From NCBI GenBank assembly GCA_024404315.1, contig JAKSQD010000001.1, forward strand, positions 1-64,000: a stretch of DNA of 64,000 nucleotides, given 5' to 3'. This stretch comes from Oscillospiraceae bacterium. Lineage in GTDB: Bacteria; Bacillota; Clostridia; Oscillospirales; Oscillospiraceae. This document shows positions 15,871 through 24,265 of the stretch, in pieces; the stretch's first letter is position 1, and every line of letters starts with the position of its first letter. The notes beneath the pieces were generated by a model. It was not told the origin of the DNA and searched no databases. It was given only the letters and a program-made list of their open reading frames with translations. A program made the translations under genes and the position numbers.

Positions 15871-17316
15871 TCAGCGTTTCTTTTTGCGCTTCATGTTCTT
15901 GCGCTGACGGCCTGCGCTGTGAGCGCCCATGCCAGCGCCTCTGCCGCCACGGAGCATATCGCTCATATCAGGCATAGCGGTGGGATCTCCGCCCTGCATG
16001 ATGCCCTTCAAGGCTCTGGGAATACGGCCTCTGGTCATCTTCTTGGTCAGAGCCTGCATCATTTCGAACTGCTTGAGCAGCTTGTTCAGCTCCTGCACGG
16101 AAGTACCGGAACCGGCGGCAATACGACGCTTACGGCTGGCGTTCAGAATGGAAGGATCTTCCCGCTCGGCCTTGGTCATAGAGGTAATCATGGCCTCTGT
16201 GCGTCCAATTGCCTTTTCGTCGATCTGGCTTTCATCAATCTTGCCGGACATGCCGGGCATTCTCTGGAGAATGTCGTAGATGGAGCCCATCTTCTTGGTT
16301 TCCTGGAGCTGGTCATAGAAATCCTGCAAGGTAAACTTGTTTGCACGGATTTTCTTGGCCATATCCTCGGCCTTTTTCTCGTCCAGACGATCCTGAGCGT
16401 TTTCGATCAGGGTCAGAACGTCGCCCATGCCCAGGATTCGGCTAGCCATACGGTCGGGGTGGAAAACCTCGATGGCATCCAGCTTTTCGCCCACGCCGCA
16501 GAACTTAATGGGCTTACCGGTGGTTGCACGGATGGAAAGGGCTGCACCACCACGGGCATCGCCGTCCAGCTTGGTCAGCATAACGCCGCTGATGTCCAGA
16601 GCCTGGTCAAAAGCGACCGCTGCATTCACGGCATCCTGACCAATCATGGCATCGACGACCAGCATGATTTCGTCGGGGTTGACCGCTTCCTTAATGCGCT
16701 TGAGCTCGTCCATCAGGGTCTCGTCAACATGGAGACGGCCTGCGGTATCCAGCAGCAGGATGTCATTGCCATGCTGACGGGCATAAACAACGGCCTGCTT
16801 TGCGATTTCAACGGGGTCAATCTGTCCCATCTGGAAGACGGGGATATTCAACTGCTGACCGACCACTTCCAGCTGCTTGATAGCGGCGGGACGGTATACG
16901 TCGCAGGCTGCCAGCAAAGGATTGCGGCCTGTCTTGCTGCGGAGATAAGCGGCAAGCTTGGCGGCGTTGGTGGTTTTACCAGCGCCCTGCAAACCGACCA
17001 TCATGATAACCGTAGGAGGCTTGGGGCTGATGGTAATGCCGGTTGCTTCACCACCCATGAGGGCGGTCAGTTCTTCGTTTACAATTTTGACGACCATCTG
17101 GCCGGGAGTCAAGGCTTCCATGACATCCTGTCCAATGGCACGCTCTGTCACCTTAGCGACAAACTCTTTGACGACCTTATAGCTGACGTCGGCTTCCAGC
17201 AGAGCCAGACGGATCTCACGCATGGCCTCCTTGACATCACTCTCAGTCAAGTGACCTTTGCCACGGAGCCGGTTAAAGACCGATGTCAGCTTTTCGGTTA
17301 AACCTTCAAAAGCCAT
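15871..17316 (-). CDS. ffh: Signal recognition particle GTPase Ffh
   Basis: The 481-residue protein has an N domain, a GTPase G domain with P-loop GLQGAGKT (residues 108-115), DTAGRLHVDE and TKLDGDARGG motifs, and a Met-rich M domain (from about residue 330) ending in a basic MKRKKKR tail that binds 4.5S/SRP RNA and signal peptides. It targets nascent membrane proteins to FtsY/SecYEG. It lies 6 bp after ylxM. Confidence 0.97.
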   Translation of the reverse strand: MAFEGLTEKLTSVFNRLRGKGHLTESDVKEAMREIRLALLEADVSYKVVKEFVAKVTERAIGQDVMEALTPGQMVVKIVNEELTALMGGEATGITISPKPPTVIMMVGLQGAGKTTNAAKLAAYLRSKTGRNPLLAACDVYRPAAIKQLEVVGQQLNIPVFQMGQIDPVEIAKQAVVYARQHGNDILLLDTAGRLHVDETLMDELKRIKEAVNPDEIMLVVDAMIGQDAVNAAVAFDQALDISGVMLTKLDGDARGGAALSIRATTGKPIKFCGVGEKLDAIEVFHPDRMASRILGMGDVLTLIENAQDRLDEKKAEDMAKKIRANKFTLQDFYDQLQETKKMGSIYDILQRMPGMSGKIDESQIDEKAIGRTEAMITSMTKAEREDPSILNASRKRRIAAGSGTSVQELNKLLKQFEMMQALTKKMTRGRIPRALKGIMQGGDPTAMPDMSDMLRGGRGAGMGAHSAGRQRKNMKRKKKR

Positions 17317-17322
17317 GTGGGG

Positions 17323-17688
17323 TTACTCCTTTAAGTCAGCCACTTTTGCAGTCAGCTCAGAAACCAGCGCTTCCAGCTGGGAGCTGTGCAGCTCAGAGGC
17401 ATTGAGTGCTTGGATTCTGCCAGCGCATTCTTCAATGGCGTTCAAGCCCCGGCGCACCTCAAGGAAGCGGGCGACGATGCCGGTTTTGTCCTCCATCTCG
17501 TTGAGAACAGCCTCGGCACGCACCAGAACATCACGGACTCCCTGGCGGGTGATACCAGCGTTCTCGGCGATCTCGGCAAGGGAGAAGTCCTCGTTATAAT
17601 AGAGGTCGTAGAACTCACGCTGACGCTCGGTAAGCAGATCACCATAAAAGTCAAACAACATAGTCATACGAAACGCAGGATCTTTCAT
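17323..17688 (-). CDS. ylxM: YlxM-family helix-turn-helix protein (UPF0122)
   Basis: The 121-residue UPF0122 protein has a sigma-region-4-like helix-turn-helix (YNEDFSLAEIAENAGITRQGV, about residues 30-50, given as a landmark). It may modulate SRP, being nearly always encoded just before ffh. The C-terminal half is a predicted coiled coil. CGGAGGAG precedes the ATG. It is the first gene of the SRP/S16 transcript. Confidence 0.88.
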   Translation of the reverse strand: MKDPAFRMTMLFDFYGDLLTERQREFYDLYYNEDFSLAEIAENAGITRQGVRDVLVRAEAVLNEMEDKTGIVARFLEVRRGLNAIEECAGRIQALNASELHSSQLEALVSELTAKVADLKE

Positions 17689-17711
17689 GTTAATCGCTCC
17701 TCCGAAAGAAT

Positions 17712-17735
17712 TTGTAAAGCACCGCCGCTTTACAA
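17712..17735 (-). other. 5'-terminal hairpin of the ylxM-ffh transcript
   Basis: TTGTAAAGC and its exact reverse complement form a 9-bp stem with a 6-nt loop. From the promoter position, it begins at about +1 of the mRNA, the placement expected for a 5' stabilising stem-loop. Confidence 0.5.
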
Positions 17736-17742
17736 CAGCGTT

Positions 17743-17771
17743 AATATACTATACTTTCCAATGCCTGTCAA
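17743..17771 (-). promoter_or_regulatory. Sigma-A promoter for ylxM-ffh
   Basis: The minus strand reads TTGACA, 17 bp, TATATT. Confidence 0.7.
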
Positions 17772-17792
17772 GAAGTTTTTTGAAAAAACGGC

Positions 17793-17837
17793 AAAAATTT
17801 TCCCTCTCCCGGAAGAAAATTGCCGGAAAGAGGGAAA
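17793..17837 (-). terminator. Intrinsic terminator after the sirtuin gene
   Basis: TTTTCCCTCT pairs with AGAGGGAAAA with an inner CCGG pair, followed on the minus strand by AAAATTTTTG. It also lies just upstream of the ylxM promoter. Confidence 0.55.
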
Positions 17838-17917
17838 ACACCTTTACAAGAGGCAAATCCAGCCCCAACACTGGAAAACAAGGCCAAAAGGGAGAACACC
17901 GCTCCCCTCCTTCCACC

Positions 17918-18655
17918 TCAGCGAACCTTAATTTGGCTGAGAACCTCTCCGATACGGCCAGCGATAACCAAATCAGCATGGTGATCCATGCTGGTGGGCT
18001 GGAGGTTGATGAGCACCAGTTTTTTTCCACGATAATAATTCACCAAACCAGCGGCGGGGTAAACCACCAGGGAGGTACCGCCAATGATGAGCAAATCGGC
18101 GTTGCGGATGTAGTGGATGGAGCGGTACAAGGTGGTATCGTCCAGCGCTTCCTCATAGAGCACCACGTCAGGCTTAATGATGCCGCCGCAATGGGGACAT
18201 CTGGGCACGCCGTTGGCGTTGAGGATGATATCCACGCCCTCAAAGTGCGCTCCACACGTTACGCAGTCATTGCGCCGGACAGAGCCATGAAGCTCTAGGA
18301 CGTTTTTGCTTCCTGCGTCATCGTGCAGACCGTCGATGTTCTGAGTGATGACCGCTTTGAGCTTGCCCGCTCGTTCCAGCTCCGCCAATTTCAGGTGGGC
18401 GGCGTTAGGTCGGGCGTTGGGAGCGATCATCTTATCCTTATAAAAGCGGTAAAACTTCTCCGGCCAGCGCTGAAAGTAGCTGTGAGAGATGATGCTCTCT
18501 GGCGGTTCGTCGTATTTCTGATGATATAATCCGTCCTGACTGCGGAAATCGGGGATGCCGCTCTCGGTGGAAACGCCCGCTCCACCAAAGAAAACGATGT
18601 TATTGCTCTCGTCAATCCATTTTTGCAGGGTTTCCATGCTGTTCGAATCCTTCAT
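17918..18655 (-). CDS. Sir2-family NAD-dependent protein deacylase
   Basis: The 245-residue sirtuin removes acyl groups from lysines using NAD+. It has the NAD-binding GAGVSTESGIPDFRS, the catalytic TQNIDGLH with ELHGS (catalytic His about residue 124), a structural zinc site with CVTCG and CPHCGG pairs, and the VVYPAAGL segment. Full-length class U/II-like bacterial sirtuin. AAGGAGG precedes the ATG at 18655. Confidence 0.93.
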   Translation of the reverse strand: MKDSNSMETLQKWIDESNNIVFFGGAGVSTESGIPDFRSQDGLYHQKYDEPPESIISHSYFQRWPEKFYRFYKDKMIAPNARPNAAHLKLAELERAGKLKAVITQNIDGLHDDAGSKNVLELHGSVRRNDCVTCGAHFEGVDIILNANGVPRCPHCGGIIKPDVVLYEEALDDTTLYRSIHYIRNADLLIIGGTSLVVYPAAGLVNYYRGKKLVLINLQPTSMDHHADLVIAGRIGEVLSQIKVR

Positions 18656-18797
18656 GATGATTCCTCCTTCGCATCATTCTACGCTTAGTTTACCACAAAG
18701 TTTGAGGGAAAGCGATACCCATATGTGTATTTCTTTTGAAAAAATATGCAAAGAGGATTGCAAATCCGACAATTGTTGCAAATTACTGGTAAAATAC

Positions 18798-18826
18798 TTG
18801 CATAGGTCTGCGTGGTATGCTATAAT
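18798..18826 (+). promoter_or_regulatory. Sigma-A promoter for the secreted LDT-like gene
   Basis: TTGCAT, 17 bp, TATAAT, about 68 bp before the start codon. Confidence 0.75.
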
Positions 18827-18893
18827 ACAACCGCTACAGAGAAAAGCAATTCCCTTTACAACCGAAAGATAAAAATTCTACAGGAGGTACTAA

Positions 18894-21176
18894 ATGAAGC
18901 ATAGTCGTAGAAAGAAACTACTCGCCCTGCTGCTGGCCTTTTCCATGGTGTTGAGCATGGTGGGCAGTGCATTTGCAGTCCAACCTGAGAGGATGGATTC
19001 TGAAACGGAGCCTTTCCAGGAAGAGGACGTTCTGGGCTTCGAGGGTGACGCTGAAATGACCGAGGGGCTGGAAGAACCCGTTGTTGACCAGCCTGCTGAG
19101 GAATGGGAGCCTTTCGTGGAGGAAGCACCGGTGGAGGAACCTTCCGAGGAACCCATCCAGGAGCCCAGCGAAGCGCCCATGGAGGGCGAATGGCAGGAGC
19201 CTGTCCAGGAGGAGCCTTCCGAGGAGCCTGTGGAGGGCGAATGGCAGGAGCCCGTTGACGAGTTCGTGGAAGAAGAGACCCCTGTAGAGGAGCCTTTGAC
19301 CGAAGAGTCTGCGGAATCCGAAGAGGCAGAGCAGGCAGAAGAAGCCGTGGAGGGCGAGAACACCACAGAAGAAATTCAGGTGGAAGCAGGCAATCTCGTA
19401 GACCTGAGATGGGAAATTGCCGATGGCGTTTTCTCTCTGTTTGTAAACGGCGCTCCCGCTGAGGGCTATTACAATCTGCCCGAAATGTGGGTGGATCAGG
19501 TTCGTTTCCTTGCCGGTGTATACTACTTCCAGAACGGTCAGTGGGATTCTGCCAACAACGGCAAAATGGCCAGAAACAGCAGTGCAACGGTCAATCTGGT
19601 GACACTCAACAACCAAAACACCTATCAGATGCAGCAGTCCGGGCAGGCTCTGCGCCTGACGCTGGAGCAGCCTCAGATTGTCGAGCAGGACGGCGTGATG
19701 ATTGTTGACCCCAACTCTGAGCTTTACGTCGGTCTGGAAAATTCTATCTGTTACTTCAACGGCCAAATTTATAACGGCTTCCTGCGGGTGGAGGGCAACC
19801 CCTATCTGTGGTTCTCCGATGCCAACGGTCACGCAACTTATTTCACTGGCCGCATGAACGACCCCGCTTATGCTGCTTATCCCTACATTGATAACTATGT
19901 CGCCATGGACAAGAATGTCATTTATGACAAGCTGGAAAAGGCAATGCCCATCGGTGAGGTGTTCTTTGTTGGCGGCTGGCACAATGGTTACTACAGCGAT
20001 TCCCAAAAGGGTCGTGTCTACAAGGTCAGCAAGGGCGTGAAGAGCTCGAAGGCTTTCTCTGGTATCATGTCTACCAAATGGTGGTACGCCATTGGTATGG
20101 GTACCACGCAGCGTCAGACGGGCACCGGCCTGCGCTATGTGGACGGCAAGCTCTTCAACGGCTACTTGTATAAGAGCAACAAGATTCTGTATCAGATTAA
20201 GAACGGCAAGAGCACGGGAGCCTTTACCGGCAAGCTCGGCTCTAAGCAGGAAGTCTGGGATGCCAGCGGCGAGAAGGAAGATTATCACTCCCTCAGCTAC
20301 AAAGGCCGCATTTTTAAGAACGGTGTTCTCTTTACCGGCGTTGACACGGATCGTTATTATTATAAAAACGGCAAAAAGCAGACCGTGGAAAACAAAAAGT
20401 GGATCAACGTCAAGAGCGGCAACATTTACCTGACCTACTACTTCGCAAAGGACAAAAAAGATGGTAAAGTCAAGGCCGTGACGGGCTGGCATTACATCAC
20501 CCGTGGCGGCGTGAAGTATAAATATTACTTCCGCAACACCGATGAGAAGAATCCCTGCTCCGCCGTGACGGATATGTTCTCCTACAACTCCGCTTATAAG
20601 ACCAAAAAGCTTCAGATTCACGTCAACCGCAGCATTGATATGGTGACGATTCTGGCCTACGACGCCGACACCAAATCTTACTGCATCCCCTGCAAGAGCT
20701 TTGTTGTGGCAATGTCCAAGGCCATCGAGGACACCCACTCCGGCACCTACAACCTGAAAAAGAAGAGCGGCTGGCACAAGTTCATGTTTGAGAACGGCAG
20801 CTATCATTACTACCTGTATCCCACCCACATCTGGGGCAGTAACGCTCTGTTCCACTCCGTGGACTACGCAAAAGAAGGCGACCGTGAGTCCATGATGAAC
20901 TACATCTATAACCAGCTGGGACGCAACGTGACCCATTACTGCGTGCGTGCTCAGGCGGTCAATTCCAAGCTCATCTATAACCTGGTTCGTGCCAACGAGA
21001 ACATCAAGGTTATTTTGACCAGCTCCAGCAGCGTTACCAAGTACCAGCCCTTCGGCAAGATGACGTTGAGCTATAACTTCGACTATGTTGGAAAGCTGTA
21101 TGCTCCCGACCATAGTACCCGTGGCTTTGACCCGACTGATACCGCAATCAAGGGCAAGACCCCCAAAATGCAGTAA
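18894..21176 (+). CDS. Secreted Glu/Pro-rich protein with L,D-transpeptidase-like C-terminus
   Basis: The 760-residue exported protein has a Sec signal (residues 1-29, AFA cleavage). A Glu/Pro low-complexity stretch (about 35-160) contains near-duplicate segments (EGEWQEPV twice) and is likely a cell-wall spacer. The central region (about 165-560) has Tyr/Gly units such as GRIFKNGVLFTGV and GKLFNGYLY, reminiscent of choline-binding-type repeats. The C-terminus (about 575-735) looks like a YkuD/L,D-transpeptidase domain: LQIHVNRS start, HSGTYNL, H-x-SVDY, then THYCVRA where SHGCIR is usual (His681, Cys683, Arg685 kept; Gly replaced by Tyr). Probable role is peptidoglycan attachment or crosslinking; activity is uncertain. 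Confidence 0.65.
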   Translation: MKHSRRKKLLALLLAFSMVLSMVGSAFAVQPERMDSETEPFQEEDVLGFEGDAEMTEGLEEPVVDQPAEEWEPFVEEAPVEEPSEEPIQEPSEAPMEGEWQEPVQEEPSEEPVEGEWQEPVDEFVEEETPVEEPLTEESAESEEAEQAEEAVEGENTTEEIQVEAGNLVDLRWEIADGVFSLFVNGAPAEGYYNLPEMWVDQVRFLAGVYYFQNGQWDSANNGKMARNSSATVNLVTLNNQNTYQMQQSGQALRLTLEQPQIVEQDGVMIVDPNSELYVGLENSICYFNGQIYNGFLRVEGNPYLWFSDANGHATYFTGRMNDPAYAAYPYIDNYVAMDKNVIYDKLEKAMPIGEVFFVGGWHNGYYSDSQKGRVYKVSKGVKSSKAFSGIMSTKWWYAIGMGTTQRQTGTGLRYVDGKLFNGYLYKSNKILYQIKNGKSTGAFTGKLGSKQEVWDASGEKEDYHSLSYKGRIFKNGVLFTGVDTDRYYYKNGKKQTVENKKWINVKSGNIYLTYYFAKDKKDGKVKAVTGWHYITRGGVKYKYYFRNTDEKNPCSAVTDMFSYNSAYKTKKLQIHVNRSIDMVTILAYDADTKSYCIPCKSFVVAMSKAIEDTHSGTYNLKKKSGWHKFMFENGSYHYYLYPTHIWGSNALFHSVDYAKEGDRESMMNYIYNQLGRNVTHYCVRAQAVNSKLIYNLVRANENIKVILTSSSSVTKYQPFGKMTLSYNFDYVGKLYAPDHSTRGFDPTDTAIKGKTPKMQ

Positions 21177-21210
21177 TAAATTCTCTTTTCCGTAGAAACT
21201 GCAAGTAGAA

Positions 21211-21254
21211 ATCCCCGGTATGGCTCTTTTAGGGGTCATACCGGGGATTTTTGG
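21211..21254 (+). terminator. Intrinsic terminator after the LDT-like gene
   Basis: AATCCCCGGTATG pairs exactly with CATACCGGGGATT, followed by TTT. It may also serve the converging VTC gene. Confidence 0.8.
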
Positions 21255-21268
21255 GCTTATATGGAGGG

Positions 21269-22024
21269 TTAGAGATGGGATAATACGTCGAGCTCCCCAT
21301 TCCTGAGCACTTGTTTTTTGAGGTAGGTTTTGTACTCCACGCCGAATTTGGAAAAGCTGTGGCGGTGGATGCCCTTCTCGCCGAGCAAATCCGCAAACCA
21401 TTTGGGATAGGCCGTGGAAACCTTCACTTCCATCAGCCGGAAGCGATCCTCCAGAAGCGGAGCGGCGGGGGTCGAGTCCTCAAAGGAAACCTGGCCACGT
21501 CTGGTGCGGATGTTGTAGTCAAAGGTCAGGCGGAAACTGGAATCCTGCTTGTCAAAAAGCGCCACTCGGTCGTAGGAGAGAAACACCGTGGGGCTCACGT
21601 CGGCGTGAGAGAGATAATAGGCCACTTCCCGGAGAATTTGGCGGTTCAAGTAGTCCAAACGCTCTGGGATGACTCGATACGCCAAAAACCGCTTTGCCTC
21701 GCCATAGCGGAGCTTCGCACGGCGTTTGGTGACTTCCCCCGCCACCTTCTTTTTCAGCTCCAGAAAAACCACAGTGTCGTCATTCTGGGGAATGCCATAG
21801 CTGCGCAAACGGAGCTTTTCCTTATAATAAGGATGTTGGAGGGAGTCCCGAATGACATCGTTTTGTGCGGTGTCGTAATAGAGGTTGCAAATGTGGTAGC
21901 ACTGCCCGTTTTTGCAGAATTTGTCCAGCTCCATATGCTCCAGCAGAACTGGCATCAGCTCGTTCATGGTGGTTTCGTCAAGGATGAACTTTTTTTCGTA
22001 GCGCTTAAAAACCGTAATCGACAT
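21269..22024 (-). CDS. VTC-domain (polyphosphate polymerase-like) protein
   Basis: The 251-residue protein is a stand-alone VTC domain (PF09359), a CYTH-like tunnel fold. Basic residues expected to line the tunnel appear in FKRYEKKFIL, KLRLRSYG, FLELKKK, KRRAKLRYG and FRLTFDYNIRTRRG, with acidic metal ligands in MEVKVS. Yeast Vtc4 polymerises ATP phosphate into polyphosphate; bacterial versions often neighbour CotH and DUF4956 genes, which are absent here. It follows the Toprim gene by 11 bp, so the two are likely co-expressed. Confidence 0.82.
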   Translation of the reverse strand: MSITVFKRYEKKFILDETTMNELMPVLLEHMELDKFCKNGQCYHICNLYYDTAQNDVIRDSLQHPYYKEKLRLRSYGIPQNDDTVVFLELKKKVAGEVTKRRAKLRYGEAKRFLAYRVIPERLDYLNRQILREVAYYLSHADVSPTVFLSYDRVALFDKQDSSFRLTFDYNIRTRRGQVSFEDSTPAAPLLEDRFRLMEVKVSTAYPKWFADLLGEKGIHRHSFSKFGVEYKTYLKKQVLRNGELDVLSHL

Positions 22025-22035
22025 GGCGGCACCTT

Positions 22036-22647
22036 TCAGACAGAGGGGGGATCCTCCTCGGTGAACTGCTGGAACAGCTCTTCCCGGGTCATAATGGTGT
22101 TGAGCACCGGAACCAAAGCGTTGGCGGAAAGATGCTCCGGCAAATGGTTGGCTTTCAGAAAGTCCCGGCGAAGGCTGGCACTGTCCGGGCGGCCAGAAAG
22201 ACCCAGGTGGTAGAGATCTAGTTTGGTAATTTCCCCACCGGAGGTGTGCGCAGCGGTTTCACCAAGAATAGTGGCTCCGCACTGACGAAGTGCCGCTTCC
22301 AGCACCTCGGGGCGCATCCCTTCCACACCCAGCTTGCCCTCTTTTCCGGGCTTTTTTTTGCGTTTTTCCTTGCCGAAGAGGTCGGGAATGTAGCATTGCT
22401 TGAGCTGGGACGGAGGAATGATGCCTTTGAGATGGTTACGGATGACAAAACCGGCTCCGTCGCTGTCGGTCAGCACAATGAGGCCTCGTTTGGCCGCCAC
22501 CTGACGCAGCAAAGCGGCCTTGTCCTTCCGCTTGAACACCTGAAAACCGTCGGTTGTGAGAATCAGGGTATCCACCAGCTGAGAAAGGGTATTTTTGTCA
22601 TAACGCCCTTCCACAACGATGGCTTCTTTGATTTTGAGTAAATTCAT
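22036..22647 (-). CDS. Toprim-domain protein, RNase M5-like (DUF4093)
   Basis: The 203-residue protein has an N-terminal Toprim domain with catalytic Glu in EAIVVEGRYD (residue about 13) and the DSDGAG acidic motif (about 62-67), followed by a DUF4093-type C-terminal region. This resembles RNase M5 (RnmV), which matures 5S rRNA, but rnmV normally sits beside ksgA, so the assignment to 5S processing is uncertain. No Shine-Dalgarno motif is visible upstream of the ATG, which is unusual in this window. It lies between holA and the VTC gene. Confidence 0.75.
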   Translation of the reverse strand: MNLLKIKEAIVVEGRYDKNTLSQLVDTLILTTDGFQVFKRKDKAALLRQVAAKRGLIVLTDSDGAGFVIRNHLKGIIPPSQLKQCYIPDLFGKEKRKKKPGKEGKLGVEGMRPEVLEAALRQCGATILGETAAHTSGGEITKLDLYHLGLSGRPDSASLRRDFLKANHLPEHLSANALVPVLNTIMTREELFQQFTEEDPPSV

Positions 22648-22739
22648 GGGTTGTTTGTTGTTGATATCAATAAAAAAGGAACTTTTTCACAAAGTGACAG
22701 AGCGTTGGTGAGGCGGCTCTCCCCTACCCCGGCGCACCA

Positions 22740-23789
22740 TCACAGATGCGCCAGCTTGAGCACCAAATCGGTGAGCAGCTCCTCACTGTCCAAGCCGGTG
22801 CTTTTCATGGCCAAATCGCATTCGGCGCAGATCACCACCGCTTGACGACACCAGCGCAAATCAAACCTGCGGGCGGAATCCATCATCCTTTGAGACTGCC
22901 AGCTGCTTTTCATGTCCCACACAAGGGCCAAGTCACTTTGGCTCATGCGATTTTCCAGCGCCAGACGAGCCGACCAAAGCTGACGAATCTGCCTGCCCAG
23001 CACAGACAGAATCATGATGGGTTCCGTGTTCATCAGGAAGAGGTCAGAAAGCAGCTCCATACTTTTTCGGAACTCTTTGGCGCTGATGGCATCGGTCATC
23101 TGAAACACTCTGGCATCCAGCACCGGCTCCGCAACGGCATCAATGTCTTCCTTGGTGATGCCTCCGCCGGAGGCATAATGAGCAATTTTGTCAATCTCGC
23201 TGGAAAGGCCGGTCATCAGACCGCCACAGAGGAAGGTGAGATACTCCGCCTCTGGGTTGCCGATCTCCTTGCCATATTGCTTGAACTTGCGGCGAATCCA
23301 GGCGTTCAGGTCGCTTTGGGATTGCGGCTGGAAGTGGACAAGCTCCGCCTTGCTTTTGACCAGCTTGCCCAGCTTGGTATTTCCGCCGGATTTGTACTCC
23401 AGCAGGTCGTAAACAAACACCAGGCAGACATGCTCTGGAATGTCCTGAAAGAGGGCGGTCAGAGCATCTCGGCGGCTCTCGCTTTTGTAGAGGTCGTAGT
23501 CATAAACCAGGATGAGCGTCCGTTCGCACATCATGGGAAATGCGTCAACGGCATCCATCAGAGTTTGCACCTCCAAATCCTTCCCCTGAAAAATGTGGAG
23601 GTTAAAATCCTCCATCCCCTTGGGGATGAGCTTTTTGCGGAGCTGCTCCAAATAGTGATCCCGCAGAAAGTCTTCTTCGCCGTAAAAGAGGTAGCAATTC
23701 CCAAGCGTCCCGGCGGACAGGTCTTTTTTCAATTTGGCAAGTCCTGGGTCTGTCCCGGCGGACTTGCCAAAGGTCTTTTTGGGCGGCAT
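22740..23789 (-). CDS. holA: DNA polymerase III delta subunit
   Basis: The 349-residue clamp-loader delta subunit (PF06144) has the N-terminal YLFYGEEDFLRDHYL, FPMMCERTLILVYD and CLVFVYD of the AAA+-like domain, and the C-terminal collar helices with LRWCRQAVVICAECDLAMKSTGLD. Delta opens the beta clamp. It follows the HD gene by 15 bp. comEC and rpsT, frequent neighbours, are absent. Confidence 0.9.
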   Translation of the reverse strand: MPPKKTFGKSAGTDPGLAKLKKDLSAGTLGNCYLFYGEEDFLRDHYLEQLRKKLIPKGMEDFNLHIFQGKDLEVQTLMDAVDAFPMMCERTLILVYDYDLYKSESRRDALTALFQDIPEHVCLVFVYDLLEYKSGGNTKLGKLVKSKAELVHFQPQSQSDLNAWIRRKFKQYGKEIGNPEAEYLTFLCGGLMTGLSSEIDKIAHYASGGGITKEDIDAVAEPVLDARVFQMTDAISAKEFRKSMELLSDLFLMNTEPIMILSVLGRQIRQLWSARLALENRMSQSDLALVWDMKSSWQSQRMMDSARRFDLRWCRQAVVICAECDLAMKSTGLDSEELLTDLVLKLAHL

Positions 23790-23804
23790 AGCGGTTTTTC
23801 CTCG

Positions 23805-24251
23805 TTATGGTTCAAAGGTGAGCAGAAATTCCCTGGCGGTTTGATACTTTTTATGCAGGCGGATTCGGGTCTCAGCAGAGAGCGGCGCACCGGCTGCGGC
23901 TCGCTGGGCGTTGTCGTTGTGGGCGATGTCCGCCAGCTTCACCCGTCTTGCCACAGGATTGACGGCAAGAGCGGCCAAATAATTCATTTGGGCAACGCCT
24001 TTTTCATGGGTCAGCAGCCGCACCGCCTCCGTCACCTCCGGCGGAAACTGGGCTTCCAGCTCCGCAAGGGTGACGCTGGTGTCTTCCACCACGTCATGGA
24101 GCAGAGCGGCGGCGCAGCTGATTTCGTCCTCCATCTGCTCCGCCAGGTGGAAGGGGTGGAAGATATAGGGCACGCCGCCTTTGTCCACCTGACCATGGTG
24201 CGCTTCATAGGCCAGCTTCATGGCGGCAACGGTCATTTTTGTGTAAATCAT
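23805..24251 (-). CDS. Small HD-domain hydrolase (MESH1/SAH-like)
   Basis: The 148-residue single HD domain matches the hydrolase half of RelA/SpoT proteins: the first metal His in AYEAHHGQVDKGGVPYIFHP (landmark), then the HD pair and ED motif in LLHDVVEDT, and the V-x-LTHEK segment. There is no synthetase, TGS or ACT domain. Stand-alone members can remove the 3'-diphosphate of (p)ppGpp or act on other nucleotides, including NADPH; which is true here is unknown. I chose the ATG at 24251 (MIYTKM), 14 bp past the radical SAM stop. A longer frame to 24329 overlaps that gene. Confidence 0.78.
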   Translation of the reverse strand: MIYTKMTVAAMKLAYEAHHGQVDKGGVPYIFHPFHLAEQMEDEISCAAALLHDVVEDTSVTLAELEAQFPPEVTEAVRLLTHEKGVAQMNYLAALAVNPVARRVKLADIAHNDNAQRAAAGAPLSAETRIRLHKKYQTAREFLLTFEP

Positions 24252-24265
24252 AGGCTCTAAGACGC

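Noticed and set aside
18918..21401. 827-codon antisense frame opposite the LDT-like gene
   Set aside because: Shadow frame; the sense strand has a signal peptide, a ribosome site, a promoter and a terminator.
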